Positions 17,136 through 26,980 of a stretch of DNA of 64,000 nt are shown here, one piece after another. The stretch's first letter is position 1. Each line of letters begins with the position of its first letter. Made by a program: the position numbers and the translations under genes. The stretch spans positions 496,001 to 560,000 of the forward strand of contig NC_009253.1 of NCBI RefSeq assembly GCF_000016165.1. Reading direction: 5' to 3'. The notes beneath the pieces are model-generated. The model was not told the origin of the DNA, did not search any database, and saw only the letters and a program-made list of their open reading frames with translations. The stretch comes from Desulforamulus reducens MI-1. Lineage in GTDB: Bacteria > Bacillota > Desulfotomaculia > Desulfotomaculales > Desulfotomaculaceae.

Positions 17136-17150
17136 GCATACATAAGAAAT

Positions 17151-18128
17151 CTAACCCTTTTCCAGTTCTACCAGTTTATCAGAGGGGCCAAAAAGAATTA
17201 ACGTATCGCCAGGCAGCAGGATATCCCCTGGATCGGGGTTGGTGATGCTGTGATCACCTCGGTTAATGATAAGTAACTGACAATTGAATTTTTCCCGCAG
17301 GCCGGAATCCTTTAAGGGTTTATTTACTAGAATAGAGTTGTCAGTAAGGGTAAGTTCTTCTAACTGAAAGAGAATATTTTGGCGTTCAAAAAGGGTTTGT
17401 ACAAAGGCTACACTGGCAGGTTTTATAGCTGACATGGCCATCCGCTTGCCCCCGAGGATAGAAGGGGAAATTATACTGTCGGCACCTGCTCTTTTCAAAT
17501 GAGGAACCCCTTCGTTTCTTGTGGCTCTGGTAATGACTTTGATCTTTGGGTTTAAATCCTTTGAAGTCATAACGATAAACAGGTTTCCTGCATCGTCAGG
17601 CAAGGTTGTTATCAGTGTTCGCGCCCGGTGAATGCCGGCCTTTTCCAGCACATGCTCCTCGCTGGCATCTCCCACAACAATAGGAATACCCGAGCTGTGA
17701 TATAGCTCGGCCCGTTCAGGGTTTTGCTCAATCACCACAAAGGGTACTTTCTCTTGTTTAAGGGTATTAAAAACTTCTGTGCCAACCCGGCCAAGTCCGC
17801 AAACAATAATATGGTTATTTAATTTACTAATCATTTTTCGCCTCCGCTTATTCCCCAATAGGTCAAATAACTGGCCTTCCACAATGCTAACCATTAATGT
17901 GCTCAGTACATATGTATAGAGGCCCACACCGCTGATAATTAGCCCCATGGTTACAACTCGACCTGGTACTGTCTTGGGAACAATATCTCCATAGCCTACG
18001 GTGGTAATACTGATGGTGGCTAACCAAGCAGCATCCACAAGGGATAAACCTTCTATATGAATTAGTGTGATTACACCTATAGCCATCACCATATTTAAGA
18101 TAATAAAGGCATAGAAGAAATTTTTCAT
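17151..18128 (-). CDS. TrkA-N/RCK-domain potassium channel protein
   Basis: Two transmembrane helices flank a pore loop with the K+ selectivity filter TTVGYGD (about residue 42). They are followed by a Rossmann RCK domain (IIVCGLGRVGTEV, about residue 108) and a TrkA-C domain at the end. This is an MthK/Kch-like ligand-gated K+ channel with about 325 residues. I start at ATG 18128, 8 bases after GAGG; the GTG three codons earlier lies in the ribosome site. It is divergent from typA. Confidence 0.9.
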   Translation of the reverse strand: MKNFFYAFIILNMVMAIGVITLIHIEGLSLVDAAWLATISITTVGYGDIVPKTVPGRVVTMGLIISGVGLYTYVLSTLMVSIVEGQLFDLLGNKRRRKMISKLNNHIIVCGLGRVGTEVFNTLKQEKVPFVVIEQNPERAELYHSSGIPIVVGDASEEHVLEKAGIHRARTLITTLPDDAGNLFIVMTSKDLNPKIKVITRATRNEGVPHLKRAGADSIISPSILGGKRMAMSAIKPASVAFVQTLFERQNILFQLEELTLTDNSILVNKPLKDSGLREKFNCQLLIINRGDHSITNPDPGDILLPGDTLILFGPSDKLVELEKG

Positions 18129-18309
18129 TATTTGCACCTCGAAAATAGTATAACATTCTGTTGTTTTATCTTAAATATAATCCAATTGGCGAGAATAAAA
18201 TTTTTTGGCAATATTTATTCATATTATATTTGTATATTCAATTTAACAAAGGTGTTATATAATAAATCTTTGGGAAAAATTATTTATGTATGGCCCTTGA
18301 GGAGGAATT

Positions 18310-20136
18310 ATGATTATACAAGATATTAGGAACATTGCTATCATCGCCCACGTCGACCATGGCAAAACCACCCTGGTTGACGGGATGTTAAAACAAAGTG
18401 GAATCTTCCGGGCAAATCAAATTGTACAAGAACGGGTTATGGATTCCAATGACCTGGAAAAGGAGCGGGGAATTACAATCCTTGCCAAAAATACCTCGGT
18501 TCGCTATCAGGGCTACAAAATTAATATTGTGGATACCCCAGGCCACTCGGATTTTGGTGGAGAAGTGGAACGGGTATTAAAAATGGTGGATGGTGTATTA
18601 CTGCTGGTGGATGCATCCGAAGGCCCTCTGCCCCAGACCCGATTTGTTTTACGGAAAGCACTGGAACTTAATCTAGTGCCTGTGGTGGTGGTGAATAAAA
18701 TTGACCGCCCGGATGCCAGAATCAGTGAAGTGGTGGATGAAATTTATGAGTTGTTCTTTGAACTGGGAGCCAATGATGAGCAACTGGAGTTTCCGGTGGT
18801 TTATGCAGTTGCCAGGGATGGCATGGCTACAATGGATCCCGATGAACCGGGAACAGATTTAAAGCCCCTCTTTGAAACCATTGTTAATCATTTCCCGGCA
18901 CCCCAGGGGGACCCAGAGGCACCTCTGCAGCTATTGGTAAACAATACTGAATATGATACCTATGTGGGTCGTATTGCTATTGGTAGAATATCCCAGGGAA
19001 CCATTGCTGCGGGACAAACCGTTACGGTTATTGATCATGATGGCAATACCAGAAACTTTCGGACTGGCCGAGTATATGTCTACGAAGGCCTGGAACGGGT
19101 AGAGGTACCAAAGGCAACCTGTGGGGAAATTGTGGTTGTTTCCGGATTGGAAGATATTAAAATCGGTGAAACCATTGCAGACAAAGATAACCCGGTGGCC
19201 ATACCGCCCATCAAGGTGGACGAGCCCACCCTGGAAATGACCTTTATGGTTAACGACAGTCCCTTTGCGGGCCAAGAAGGGGAGCACATTACTTCCCGTA
19301 AGCTGAAGGCCAGACTGTACAAAGAGATGGAGAAAAATGTGAGCCTGCGGGTACAGGACACTGAATCGCCGGATGTTTGGAAAGTGGCGGGACGGGGTGA
19401 ATTACACCTATCCATTCTAATAGAAACCATGCGCCGGGAAGGTTTTGAACTGCAGGTTTCCAAACCAGAGGTTATCTATAAGCGTGGCGAAAATGGCGAA
19501 CTACTGGAACCAATGGAAATGTTACTGGTGGATATACCCGAAGACAAAATGGGACCAGTTATGGAGATGCTGGGTAACCGGAAGGGCGAAATGATTAACA
19601 TGGGTCCCAATGGTCCGGGACAGCTGCGTTTGGAATTTAAAGTTCCAGCCCGGGGCTTGATTGGTTTCCGTTCTCAACTTTTATCCGAGACCAGAGGTCT
19701 AGCCATTATGAACCACACCTATCATGGCTATGAACCCTTTAAAGGGGAAATCCGCCGTCGTTACCAGGGTGTACTGATTGCCTTTGAAACCGGCGACGCA
19801 ACTTTTTACGGGCTGAATGCAGCCCAAGACCGAGGTACTCTCTTTGTGGTACCAGGCACCAAGGTCTATGAAGGTATGGTGGTCGGGGAACACGTTCGGG
19901 AACAAGATATCGAAGTAAATATCTGTAAGAAAAAGCAGTTAACAAACCACCGCTCCAGTACAGCTGAGGCTACAGTGAAACTGGAGGAAGCCAGAATCAT
20001 GAGTTTGGAAGAGGCTTTGGAATATCTCAGTGATGATGAGCTGCTGGAAATTACCCCGAAGAGTCTGAGGATTCGTAAGAAGTTCTTGGAAAAGAATGAA
20101 AGAGCCCGGGCCAAGAAGGCGGCTCAACAGGCTTAA
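18310..20136 (+). CDS. typA: translational GTPase TypA/BipA
   Basis: This 608-residue ribosome-associated GTPase belongs to the elongation-factor family and is involved in ribosome assembly and stress response. It has G1 AHVDHGKT, G2 RGITI, G3 DTPGHSD and G4 NKIDRP, then domains II, III, V and the TypA-specific C-terminal part ([27 protein letters not shown]). Length is normal. GAGGAGG lies 6 bases before the ATG. A TATAAT at 18258-18263 may be its -10 box; no strong -35 is visible. Confidence 0.95.
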   Translation: MIIQDIRNIAIIAHVDHGKTTLVDGMLKQSGIFRANQIVQERVMDSNDLEKERGITILAKNTSVRYQGYKINIVDTPGHSDFGGEVERVLKMVDGVLLLVDASEGPLPQTRFVLRKALELNLVPVVVVNKIDRPDARISEVVDEIYELFFELGANDEQLEFPVVYAVARDGMATMDPDEPGTDLKPLFETIVNHFPAPQGDPEAPLQLLVNNTEYDTYVGRIAIGRISQGTIAAGQTVTVIDHDGNTRNFRTGRVYVYEGLERVEVPKATCGEIVVVSGLEDIKIGETIADKDNPVAIPPIKVDEPTLEMTFMVNDSPFAGQEGEHITSRKLKARLYKEMEKNVSLRVQDTESPDVWKVAGRGELHLSILIETMRREGFELQVSKPEVIYKRGENGELLEPMEMLLVDIPEDKMGPVMEMLGNRKGEMINMGPNGPGQLRLEFKVPARGLIGFRSQLLSETRGLAIMNHTYHGYEPFKGEIRRRYQGVLIAFETGDATFYGLNAAQDRGTLFVVPGTKVYEGMVVGEHVREQDIEVNICKKKQLTNHRSSTAEATVKLEEARIMSLEEALEYLSDDELLEITPKSLRIRKKFLEKNERARAKKAAQQA

Positions 20137-20174
20137 TAAAAGAACGCCGGCTATATCTGCCGGCGTTCTTTAAT
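20137..20174. terminator. bidirectional terminator after typA
   Basis: Perfect 13-bp stem (AAAGAACGCCGGC at 20139-20151 with its complement at 20159-20171) and a 7-base loop, between convergent genes. Confidence 0.9.
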
Positions 20175-20187
20175 AAGATTTAATATT

Positions 20188-21042
20188 TTATTCAAACCAT
20201 TGGTTGGTGAGATTACGGTTTTCTTTAATCCATTGCTTGGCGCCTTCTTCGGGACTATTTGTTTTATTGATGGTAGCCATCAACTGACCTAGGGATTGGT
20301 CGTCCATATGCCACTTATTCATCCACTTCAGTACCTCCGGGTAATCTTTACCGAATTCTTTCCGAGTCATAAAATAAATATTTTCCTGGTCACCAAAAAT
20401 TTTTTTCGGATCTTTCAGATACTTTAAATCAAATTCAGAAAAGGCCCAGTGGGGGCTCCAGAGAGTAACCACCACGGGTTTTTTCTCTTTATATGCTTTG
20501 GTTAACTCACTCATCATAGCGGGTTCAGAGCTTTCAATAAGCTCATAATTAAGTCCGTATTCCTTAATAAGCTTTTTGGTTAATTTCATCATGCTGGCAC
20601 CTGGGTCAATCCCTACAATGGTGTTTATACCAAGTTTGTCTAAGTCCTCAATGCTATTGATGTCCATATAGGCAGGGACCACTAGACCAAGGGCTGTTCC
20701 CTCATACCAGGCCTCGTGTAACTCTAGTTGATCCTTGTATTCATTATAAAGAGGCTCGTCGGTTTGGGGGAGCCACACTTCTGGAGCAATATCTAAATCA
20801 CCCTTGGCGATACCTGCCCATACCGGAGATTTCTCCATGGCAGAAAGTTCAACTTTATAGCCCTTTTCTTCCAATAATATTTTCCACATGTTTGATACAG
20901 CAATATTTTCTGGCCAGTTGTTTAGTCCGATTGTAATGGTACCCTTTGCATCTTTCTCGGCGGAGCTAGTGCCACATCCCCCTGCTATTAGTACAAAGAT
21001 TAATAGTAAAACAAGCCACATCACACGCTTCGACCGTTCCAT
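20188..21042 (-). CDS. glycine betaine/proline-type ABC substrate-binding lipoprotein (OpuAC-like)
   Basis: The 284-residue protein has a lipoprotein signal (lipobox IAGGC, Cys near residue 23) and the quaternary-ammonium binding fold with aromatic-box residues (GLNNWPENI, EVWLPQTDEP, WYEGTALGLVVPAY, VVTLWSPHWAF). It should capture compatible solutes for an OpuA/ProU ABC importer. No ATPase or permease gene is next to it, so it is an orphan here. It is probably osmotically regulated (family knowledge). Confidence 0.87.
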   Translation of the reverse strand: MERSKRVMWLVLLLIFVLIAGGCGTSSAEKDAKGTITIGLNNWPENIAVSNMWKILLEEKGYKVELSAMEKSPVWAGIAKGDLDIAPEVWLPQTDEPLYNEYKDQLELHEAWYEGTALGLVVPAYMDINSIEDLDKLGINTIVGIDPGASMMKLTKKLIKEYGLNYELIESSEPAMMSELTKAYKEKKPVVVTLWSPHWAFSEFDLKYLKDPKKIFGDQENIYFMTRKEFGKDYPEVLKWMNKWHMDDQSLGQLMATINKTNSPEEGAKQWIKENRNLTNQWFE

Positions 21043-21071
21043 TAAACCACCCTTCCTAGTATTTTTTTACA

Positions 21072-21101
21072 AACATATCAAAAAAAAATAAAAGTTGTCA
21101 A
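21072..21101 (-). promoter_or_regulatory. sigma-A promoter of the betaine-binding protein gene
   Basis: On the minus strand TTGACA (21096-21101) and TATGTT (21072-21077) are separated by 18 bases, about 30 bases upstream of the ATG. Confidence 0.6.
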
Positions 21102-21294
21102 TGTTTTCGAATGATTGCTTTCTTTTTCTACAATTTTTTTAACCTAATTAAAAAAGGTTGGGATTGATCTTAACCTGAGGGTGTTGATTAGAGAAAATTG
21201 TTAAATTAATAACATTTCGGGAGGGAATAAATAACAATAAGAGAATTAATAGTGGGTTAGACATCCTTAATAGAATACCTTAGGAGGCAGCGAA

Positions 21295-22353
21295 TTGCGC
21301 TTAAACCGAAAACTAGAACATATTCAATTTTCGCTTCAGCAAAAGAGTAGAGGAGGTGCTACGGGTTTTGATGATATAACTCTGTTACATAATTCTTTGC
21401 CCCAGTTAGATTGGGGAGATATAGATACGAGTTGTTATTTTCTTGGCAAAAAATTGCACGTTCCTTTGCTGATTAATGCCATGACCGGCGGGCACAGGGA
21501 GTTGGAGAGTATTAATGGTAACTTAGCAAAGGCTGCGGCTGCGGCAGGAGTAGCCCTGGCAGTGGGGTCCCAAAGGGCCGCGTTGGAAGATAACTCCACA
21601 CGATATAGTTTCTCTGTGGTGAGGGAAGTGAACCCCCAGGGGGTTGTATTAGCAAATTTAGGGGCGGATTGTTCTCTGCTAGAGGCCCGAACAGCCATTA
21701 AGATGATTAATGCCGATGGTATTCAATTGCACTTGAATGCACCCCAGGAATTGGCTATGGCGGAAGGAGACCGTAAATTTAAGGGTATCCTGGAAAATAT
21801 CCAGAGCCTTAGCCGTGACTTAGATGTGCCTGTGATTGTAAAAGAAGTGGGCTTTGGTATGAGTCGTGAAAGCATCCAGCGAATAGGCGCTGCCAGTGTA
21901 CCATACATTGATGTGGGTGGCGCCGGAGGTACCGATTTTGTGGCCATTGAGGAGGCTAGGGCAGGCAGAAAGACCTGGCTAAAATGGGGCATTCCTACGG
22001 CAGTTAGTTTGCTGGAAGGGCTTTCAATGAATCGGGCAAAGACCCAGCTTATTGCATCGGGCGGAATACGCAATGCCTTGGATATTGTTAAGTCCCTGTC
22101 CCTGGGCTGCAGCCTGGTGGGTATGGCCCGCCCCCTATTAAGGGTATTAGTGGAGGGGTCCAGCGAAGAATTAAACAGCTATTTGTCCAACATAATCGAA
22201 GATATTCATCGTATTATGCTGATGTTGGGGGCACGAACCCTAGAGGATTTACAAAGGGTTCCTCTAATTATCAGTGGTAATACCTATCATTGGTTGTGCT
22301 GCAGGGGGATTGATGTTGCTCCCTATGCCAGGAGAGCAGGCACTAGTTACTAA
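21295..22353 (+). CDS. fni: type 2 isopentenyl-diphosphate delta-isomerase
   Basis: This FMN- and NADPH-dependent enzyme interconverts IPP and DMAPP for isoprenoids such as menaquinone and polyprenols. The 352-residue protein shows the TIM-barrel FMN fold with INAMTGG, AVGSQRAALED, GIQLHLNAPQE, VPVIVKEVGFGMS, VGGAGGTDF and the phosphate-binding IASGGIRNALD. Start is TTG 21295, 7 bases after TAGGAGG. It probably forms a short unit with the next gene. Confidence 0.93.
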   Translation: MRLNRKLEHIQFSLQQKSRGGATGFDDITLLHNSLPQLDWGDIDTSCYFLGKKLHVPLLINAMTGGHRELESINGNLAKAAAAAGVALAVGSQRAALEDNSTRYSFSVVREVNPQGVVLANLGADCSLLEARTAIKMINADGIQLHLNAPQELAMAEGDRKFKGILENIQSLSRDLDVPVIVKEVGFGMSRESIQRIGAASVPYIDVGGAGGTDFVAIEEARAGRKTWLKWGIPTAVSLLEGLSMNRAKTQLIASGGIRNALDIVKSLSLGCSLVGMARPLLRVLVEGSSEELNSYLSNIIEDIHRIMLMLGARTLEDLQRVPLIISGNTYHWLCCRGIDVAPYARRAGTSY

Positions 22354-22441
22354 AAAAGGATAGTAAAAACTTATATATTTTCTGCATAAAAAGACTGTCC
22401 CACCATATTATTTGGTAGATGGAAGCATGGGGGACGGGCTG

Positions 22442-23389
22442 GTGAAAAATTCAGTTTTTATAATTTTTAAGCCACGACAATTGTTAAGACTATTACTTGT
22501 ACTGGCATGTCTGTTTACAATTGTTAATGTGATATGGGAAACATTAAGACCACCACAGGTGGTGCCGCTTCCCCACAGTGAACCACCGGAAATTGCCCGA
22601 GGGGAATTTCTATCTTGGGAAGAGGTGGATCACATCTTTTATCGTTATGCCAATGCCACGGTGATTGATATTGACACTGGTTTGAGTTTTCAGGTACAGC
22701 GGCGCGGGGGCACCTATCATGCGGATGTGCAGCCGTTGACGGCTAAGGATACGGCCATTATGAAGGTAATCTATAATGGAAAGTGGAGTTGGCAGCGAAA
22801 GGCCATTGTGGTGGAATTAGGGAATCGGCGTATTGCTGCATCTATGAATGGAATGCCCCATGGCTATGGTGCTATCCGGGGCAATAATTTTCCAGGCCAT
22901 TTTTGTATTCATTTCCGGGATAGTAAGGTTCATCAGTCTGGCAAAGAAAATCTGGCACATCAAATGATGGTCTGGAAAGCGGCTGGCAGGTTTAAACAAA
23001 TGATAACTGCAATGAGCTCTGAAGAAGTGATTGATGTATTGATCAATGCCATTGATCAACAGGATGTTAAGCTGGCATTGAAAACCCTCCACCTGCCCGG
23101 CGAAATGGATCAGGAGCAATTGGAGGCTGTCATTTTACAAATAGAACAGATCAAGGTACAGAGAATACGTTCGGAAGGGGGAAATCCAGAAAATTTCTGG
23201 GTATATCTGACCATTCGTTATCAGGAGAGCAATAATGACCTGGAGAAAAAGGTTGAGTTGCAGGTAGTGGATGAAGGGGAAAATGGATATAGGGTACTTA
23301 GTAAAGGCTTAGAACAATTGTTAAATCGCAGGACTTATGCTGAAATAACTGATACTCGAATTTTTGAGGATTATGATCGTTGTGACTAA
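22442..23389 (+). CDS. hypothetical membrane-anchored protein with HG-x10-GHFCIHF motif
   Basis: The protein has one N-terminal membrane span (about residues 10-30) and an extracytoplasmic part. A conserved-looking patch SMNGMPHGYGAIRGNNF then GHFCIHFRDSKVH clusters His and Cys residues in a way that recalls, but does not match, the HG...SHGCIR catalytic motif of L,D-transpeptidases. I do not recognise a named family. GTG 22442 is 7 bases from GGGGGA; ATG 22427 and TTG 22412 are alternatives. Confidence 0.6.
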   Translation: MKNSVFIIFKPRQLLRLLLVLACLFTIVNVIWETLRPPQVVPLPHSEPPEIARGEFLSWEEVDHIFYRYANATVIDIDTGLSFQVQRRGGTYHADVQPLTAKDTAIMKVIYNGKWSWQRKAIVVELGNRRIAASMNGMPHGYGAIRGNNFPGHFCIHFRDSKVHQSGKENLAHQMMVWKAAGRFKQMITAMSSEEVIDVLINAIDQQDVKLALKTLHLPGEMDQEQLEAVILQIEQIKVQRIRSEGGNPENFWVYLTIRYQESNNDLEKKVELQVVDEGENGYRVLSKGLEQLLNRRTYAEITDTRIFEDYDRCD

Positions 23390-23390
23390 G

Positions 23391-23428
23391 AACCGGGAAT
23401 TAGTTTCCTTCCCCGGTTTTTTATTTTT
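23391..23428 (+). terminator. terminator before the insertion sequence
   Basis: AACCGGG and CCCGGTT form a 7-bp stem with a 14-base loop, followed by TTTTATTTTT. Confidence 0.75.
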
Positions 23429-23582
23429 CAACATAACATTAGGATAGAGTTGATAGGAAATATAATCCTTTATTTTTTCCTACAACCATTAATTTTAGCT
23501 TAGATACGGAAAGTAAAGTTTAAAAACCCAATAACATCAAGGTCTAATAACCATTTTTTGTTGTAAAAAATTTGACAGAAAA

Positions 23583-23655
23583 AGAGGGTACACCGCCCCT
23601 TCTACGGAATTGTTTAGCGTCCAAACAAAACATTCCAAAAGGATGGTGACCCTCT
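23583..23655 (+). promoter_or_regulatory. inverted repeat before the transposase start
   Basis: AGAGGGTACACC (23583-23594) pairs with GGTGACCCTCT (23645-23655) with one bulged base. The right arm lies between the weak ribosome site and the start codon. Such stems block read-through translation in other IS elements; here this role is inferred. Confidence 0.45.
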
Positions 23656-23658
23656 GAA

Positions 23659-25113
23659 ATGATGGTATCACAATTTATTACCACAAATCAACTTGAAACT
23701 TTGACCCGTCAACAACGACGTGATTTGGAACGTAAATATCAGAAGAAATTACATTCTCTTCAACGCCTGACTAGCAAAAGTGATCTTCCGATTAGCTTTG
23801 ACAATACTTCTGTAACTGCTTATGGAAATTTTGGCATACTAGAGGCGTTTAAGCAAGCCATTGATTTCAAGGGTATGCTTAAAGGGGTTTCCCTTAAGCG
23901 ACATCATAACTGTAAATACTCTGATACAGGGTTGTTAGATACAATCATTGATGCCCTTTCCTTGGGATTATTACGGTTTTCTCATATGAATGCTCTGCAA
24001 ACTGACCCTGGATACCAGAAAATTAAAGAAGTAACACAAGTGCCTGACGAAAGCACTTTGCGGAACTTTCTATCTCTTATCTGTGAGCAGGAGGCATTAA
24101 ACCAATTGCCTCTGGTGAATCAGGAAATGCTGTCCTTAAAGGCCAAATCCGATCAGCCCCGTGAAGTCTGGCTAGATATTGATGACAGTGTCCTCACTGT
24201 TTTTGGGAAACAGGAAGGATCAAAAGTCGGTTACAATCCTCGGTACCACGGGAGGCCTTCCTACAAGGTAAAGGTAGCATTTATCTCTGGAACTTGCGAA
24301 CTAGTCAATGCCGGGTTATATAGTGGGAACGTCGCCAGCAATGGCCAATTTATGGAATTCCTTAAAGAGACATTAGAGATCTTAGCTGCCCAGAATATCC
24401 TCGTAAAAGGTATCCGCATAGATAAAGGTTTCTTTGATGAGGATAACTTTGCCTACCTGGAAGAACAGGGCATCGAGTATATTTGTAAGGCTAAACTCAC
24501 CAGTAATATGAGAAAGGTCATTAAATACCTTGATGACCAGAACCAGTGGCAGTCTTTGAGCAACCATTATGCTGCAGCAGAAATCACCATTCCATTACCT
24601 AAATGGTCCAAAGCCCGCAGGTTTGTATTTATCCGTGAAACTCAAGAACCTAAGGCATGCGGCGATCAACTTAACTTTGACCTGAAGACATTCGACTACC
24701 AGGTGATAATTACTTCTAGTGACGAGCACAACCCAGAGGAGGTATGGCACGAATACAATAAGCGTTGCAATATCGAAAACAAAATTGATGAACTCAAGGT
24801 TGGCTTAGGCTTTGAAAAAATGAGCCAAGCAGAGATGGATCGAAACAAAGCCTTTATGTGGCTCAAAGTATTATCGTATAACCTTCTCAACTGGTTTCGC
24901 TTGGCCTTATTGGATGGCAAAGACAGCCGTGCTGAAGTGCCCACTATCCGCCGTAAAATACTGAATGTACCTGGGAACATTGTAGGCAACAACCGTTACC
25001 GCCATATAAAGTTAGCCCCTAATCCCTGGCTGCAAAAGGCATTGAAGAATGCTAAGGAAAAATTACAAGAATTCCTTTGCATACAGGCATGGGTTGCCGT
25101 AAGTTCAGGTTAA
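23659..25113 (+). CDS. IS1380-family DDE transposase
   Basis: The 484-residue protein has the IS1380 landmark GYNPRYHGRPSYKVKVAF after the first Asp (WLDIDDS), a second acidic site around IRIDKGFF, and the C-terminal YNKRCNIENKIDELKVG with the catalytic Glu. The frame is intact and full length, so the element may be active. Confidence 0.88.
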   Translation: MMVSQFITTNQLETLTRQQRRDLERKYQKKLHSLQRLTSKSDLPISFDNTSVTAYGNFGILEAFKQAIDFKGMLKGVSLKRHHNCKYSDTGLLDTIIDALSLGLLRFSHMNALQTDPGYQKIKEVTQVPDESTLRNFLSLICEQEALNQLPLVNQEMLSLKAKSDQPREVWLDIDDSVLTVFGKQEGSKVGYNPRYHGRPSYKVKVAFISGTCELVNAGLYSGNVASNGQFMEFLKETLEILAAQNILVKGIRIDKGFFDEDNFAYLEEQGIEYICKAKLTSNMRKVIKYLDDQNQWQSLSNHYAAAEITIPLPKWSKARRFVFIRETQEPKACGDQLNFDLKTFDYQVIITSSDEHNPEEVWHEYNKRCNIENKIDELKVGLGFEKMSQAEMDRNKAFMWLKVLSYNLLNWFRLALLDGKDSRAEVPTIRRKILNVPGNIVGNNRYRHIKLAPNPWLQKALKNAKEKLQEFLCIQAWVAVSSG

Positions 25114-25527
25114 ACAAACTCGAGACTAATCGAATTAATCAAATATGATATCACTGATCCAAAAAAGATGGGTCTTATTAACTGCACCCTAAAATCTAGC
25201 TTTTTATTGGAGTATACAGCAGTGATAACGCTTTCCGAGTGATTAGGCATTCAGGCAACATAGCAGCTCAAGCGGTATAACCAAAAATTGGTTATTTTGG
25301 AGCTTTAACTTGGCTCGGAAAGTTACTTTCCGATTTGAAGTTTAGAGATAAATAATATATTTAGTAATATTTTGTTAATTTATGTTACTGGATATGGTTT
25401 TTCTGGAATGATCTGCTTTAAAATTAGTAGATGTTTTGGCCTATATGGAATCAAGATAACATTTCTACCACCATTTGCATAAAGGTCAAAAAACATCGTT
25501 GTTGAATACACATAAGGTAAGCCAGTC
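25114..25527. other. intergenic region right of the insertion sequence
   Basis: No gene is seen. Besides the right IS end, it holds a 19-nt palindrome, TCGGAAAGT-T-ACTTTCCGA at about 25314-25332, and AACC-AAAAA-TTGGTT nearby. These share the CTTTCCGA string with the dispersed repeat at 14757 and 37751 but not the rest of it. Confidence 0.4.
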
Positions 25528-25848
25528 ATGAAAGGAGACTATTCAAAAGTGCGATCTTATCTTTACCCTGCCTTTACCCTGGAATCTGAAGATTTTGAGA
25601 GGGTTTTGCCTTCTGCCATTAAATTTTCGCAAACCCATAACGTTCCCTGTCGAGTGCTCAGAGAAGCTAACCTGTTTATCATTAGTTTTGAAGATAAGGC
25701 GGTTTCCAGGGGCATTATTTATGGGCACCAGTTAGAAAAGGAAATGGACCATAAATTTAGTAAATATGCTATTTGTGATGTATTTTACCTATCTAAAGAG
25801 CAGTTTGAAAAGGGTAAAGGAATAAACAATGATAAGGTAGAAGAGTAA
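25528..25848 (+). CDS. hypothetical protein, 106 aa
   Basis: I do not recognise this soluble protein; it has no membrane segment or metal motif. Start choice is open: ATG 25528 follows AAGGTAA by 8 bases, while GTG 25549 follows AAAGGAG by 11. Single gene ended by a strong terminator. Confidence 0.55.
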   Translation: MKGDYSKVRSYLYPAFTLESEDFERVLPSAIKFSQTHNVPCRVLREANLFIISFEDKAVSRGIIYGHQLEKEMDHKFSKYAICDVFYLSKEQFEKGKGINNDKVEE

Positions 25849-25887
25849 ATGAGACTAGGCCCTTGGGCCTGGTCTCATTTACTTTTG
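25845..25887. terminator. bidirectional terminator between convergent genes
   Basis: An 18-bp stem with one mismatch and a TT loop (25845-25882; arms begin GTAAATGAGAC), followed by TTTTGG. Confidence 0.88.
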
Positions 25888-26391
25888 GCTGATGCTATGT
25901 TTTTCAGCCATATTGAAGTAGTGCTGGGCGGACTGGCTTAGCTTTTGCTTTTCTTCCTCGGTCAGCTTTCGAACAACTCTAGCAGGAGACCCCACCGCTA
26001 AAACGCCCGGGGGAATTTCTTGGCCTTCCTTCACCAAGGTCCCTGCCCCTATGAGTGACTCCGAACCAATGTAAGCTCCGTTTAAGATGATGGCACCCAT
26101 ACCAATTAAGCATCTGTCTCCAATGGTACAGCCATGTAAAATGGTGTGATGCCCTACCGTAACATTCTCACCAATTAACAAAGGAAAACCTGCATCTTGA
26201 TGCAGCATACAGCCATCCTGTATGTTTGTTTTTTTACCGATGGAAATCCTATCAACATCTCCCCGGATCACCGCATTATACCAGATACTTGCGTGCTCAT
26301 GAATTTCAACATGGCCTACAACCGTTGCGGTGGGTGCGATGTACACAGAGGGGTGTATATGGGGACTGTATTCAAGGTAGGGGAGTATCAA
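25879..26391 (-). CDS. gamma-carbonic-anhydrase-like hexapeptide-repeat protein (YrdA/PaaY type)
   Basis: The 170-residue left-handed beta-helix protein has the gamma-CA zinc histidines in MLHQD, GHHTILHG and the Arg/Asp/Gln core NAVIRGDVDRI and NIQDG. Many family members bind Zn or Fe; catalytic activity differs and is unproven here. Start is TTG 26391, 9 bases after AAGGAGG. Confidence 0.88.
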   Translation of the reverse strand: MILPYLEYSPHIHPSVYIAPTATVVGHVEIHEHASIWYNAVIRGDVDRISIGKKTNIQDGCMLHQDAGFPLLIGENVTVGHHTILHGCTIGDRCLIGMGAIILNGAYIGSESLIGAGTLVKEGQEIPPGVLAVGSPARVVRKLTEEEKQKLSQSAQHYFNMAEKHSISQK

Positions 26392-26427
26392 AGCTGACTA
26401 CCTCCTTTTAAAATATTTTATGTTATT

Positions 26428-26459
26428 TATAAAACGATCCCAACCATACCGGTTGGGAT
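26428..26459 (-). terminator. terminator of the 97-aa gene
   Basis: ATCCCAACC/GGTTGGGAT stem with a 5-base loop (26437-26459), followed on the minus strand by CGTTTTATAA. Confidence 0.75.
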
Positions 26460-26463
26460 TATT

Positions 26464-26757
26464 TTATAATTGGATATAAATACTGTTCTCTTCTTCATTA
26501 TAAGTGGCAGGAAATTTCCCTTTGCTTTCAATGCCAAAATATTGTAAAAATCCCTTGGCACCTATGCGTGTTTTATTTAATATAAGCCCACTGTCGGGAG
26601 AGGAACCAGTTATGCGAATAACATTTGTTTCTCGGTCAAAGGCCAATTCTACATGGTCGGTATTTAATTTTGTTACAAGATTTCGGTTTAAAGTAATATG
26701 GTTTTTGGATACTGAAACAAAGTTTTCAGAACGAGGGTAATATACTTCAAATGCCAT
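26464..26757 (-). CDS. hypothetical protein, 97 aa
   Basis: I do not recognise this protein. It appears beta-rich (FVSVSKNHITLNRNLV, VELAFDRETNVIRITG) and vaguely AbrB-like in pattern, without a firm match. ATG 26757 follows AGGAGG by about 10 bases; the upstream frame extension has no ribosome site. Confidence 0.6.
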   Translation of the reverse strand: MAFEVYYPRSENFVSVSKNHITLNRNLVTKLNTDHVELAFDRETNVIRITGSSPDSGLILNKTRIGAKGFLQYFGIESKGKFPATYNEEENSIYIQL

Positions 26758-26980
26758 TATGTTGATTCCTCCTGAATGTTTTTTGATGATTATACTGTTG
26801 ATAACAAAAAATGTCAATCGGAAGAATGTCATCTTTTGTAGAACAGGTATTAAATATTAGTTTAAATCTAAGGTGTTTTAAATTAAGTTGGGTTTATGGT
26901 GGATGCTAATAAAAAACGAGAAGGTTATCTTTGGTGGATGTGGAATTTTGCATTATATTAAGGTGGTGGAGTGGATTTAT

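Larger units (their letters stand above)
23520..25200 (+). mobile_element. IS1380-like insertion sequence (ends approximate)
   Basis: A single-transposase element. The ends are uncertain. TAATAA-CCAT-TTTTTG on the left (about 23547) and the reverse complement of a similar string on the right (about 25165-25180) might be parts of imperfect terminal repeats. No clear target duplication was found by eye. It interrupts no identified gene. Confidence 0.6.

Noticed and set aside
25200-25345. Third copy of the dispersed hairpin repeat beside the IS
   Set aside because: Only CTTTCCGA and a palindrome around it are shared; the long GGCTTA(T/C)GCC stem is absent.
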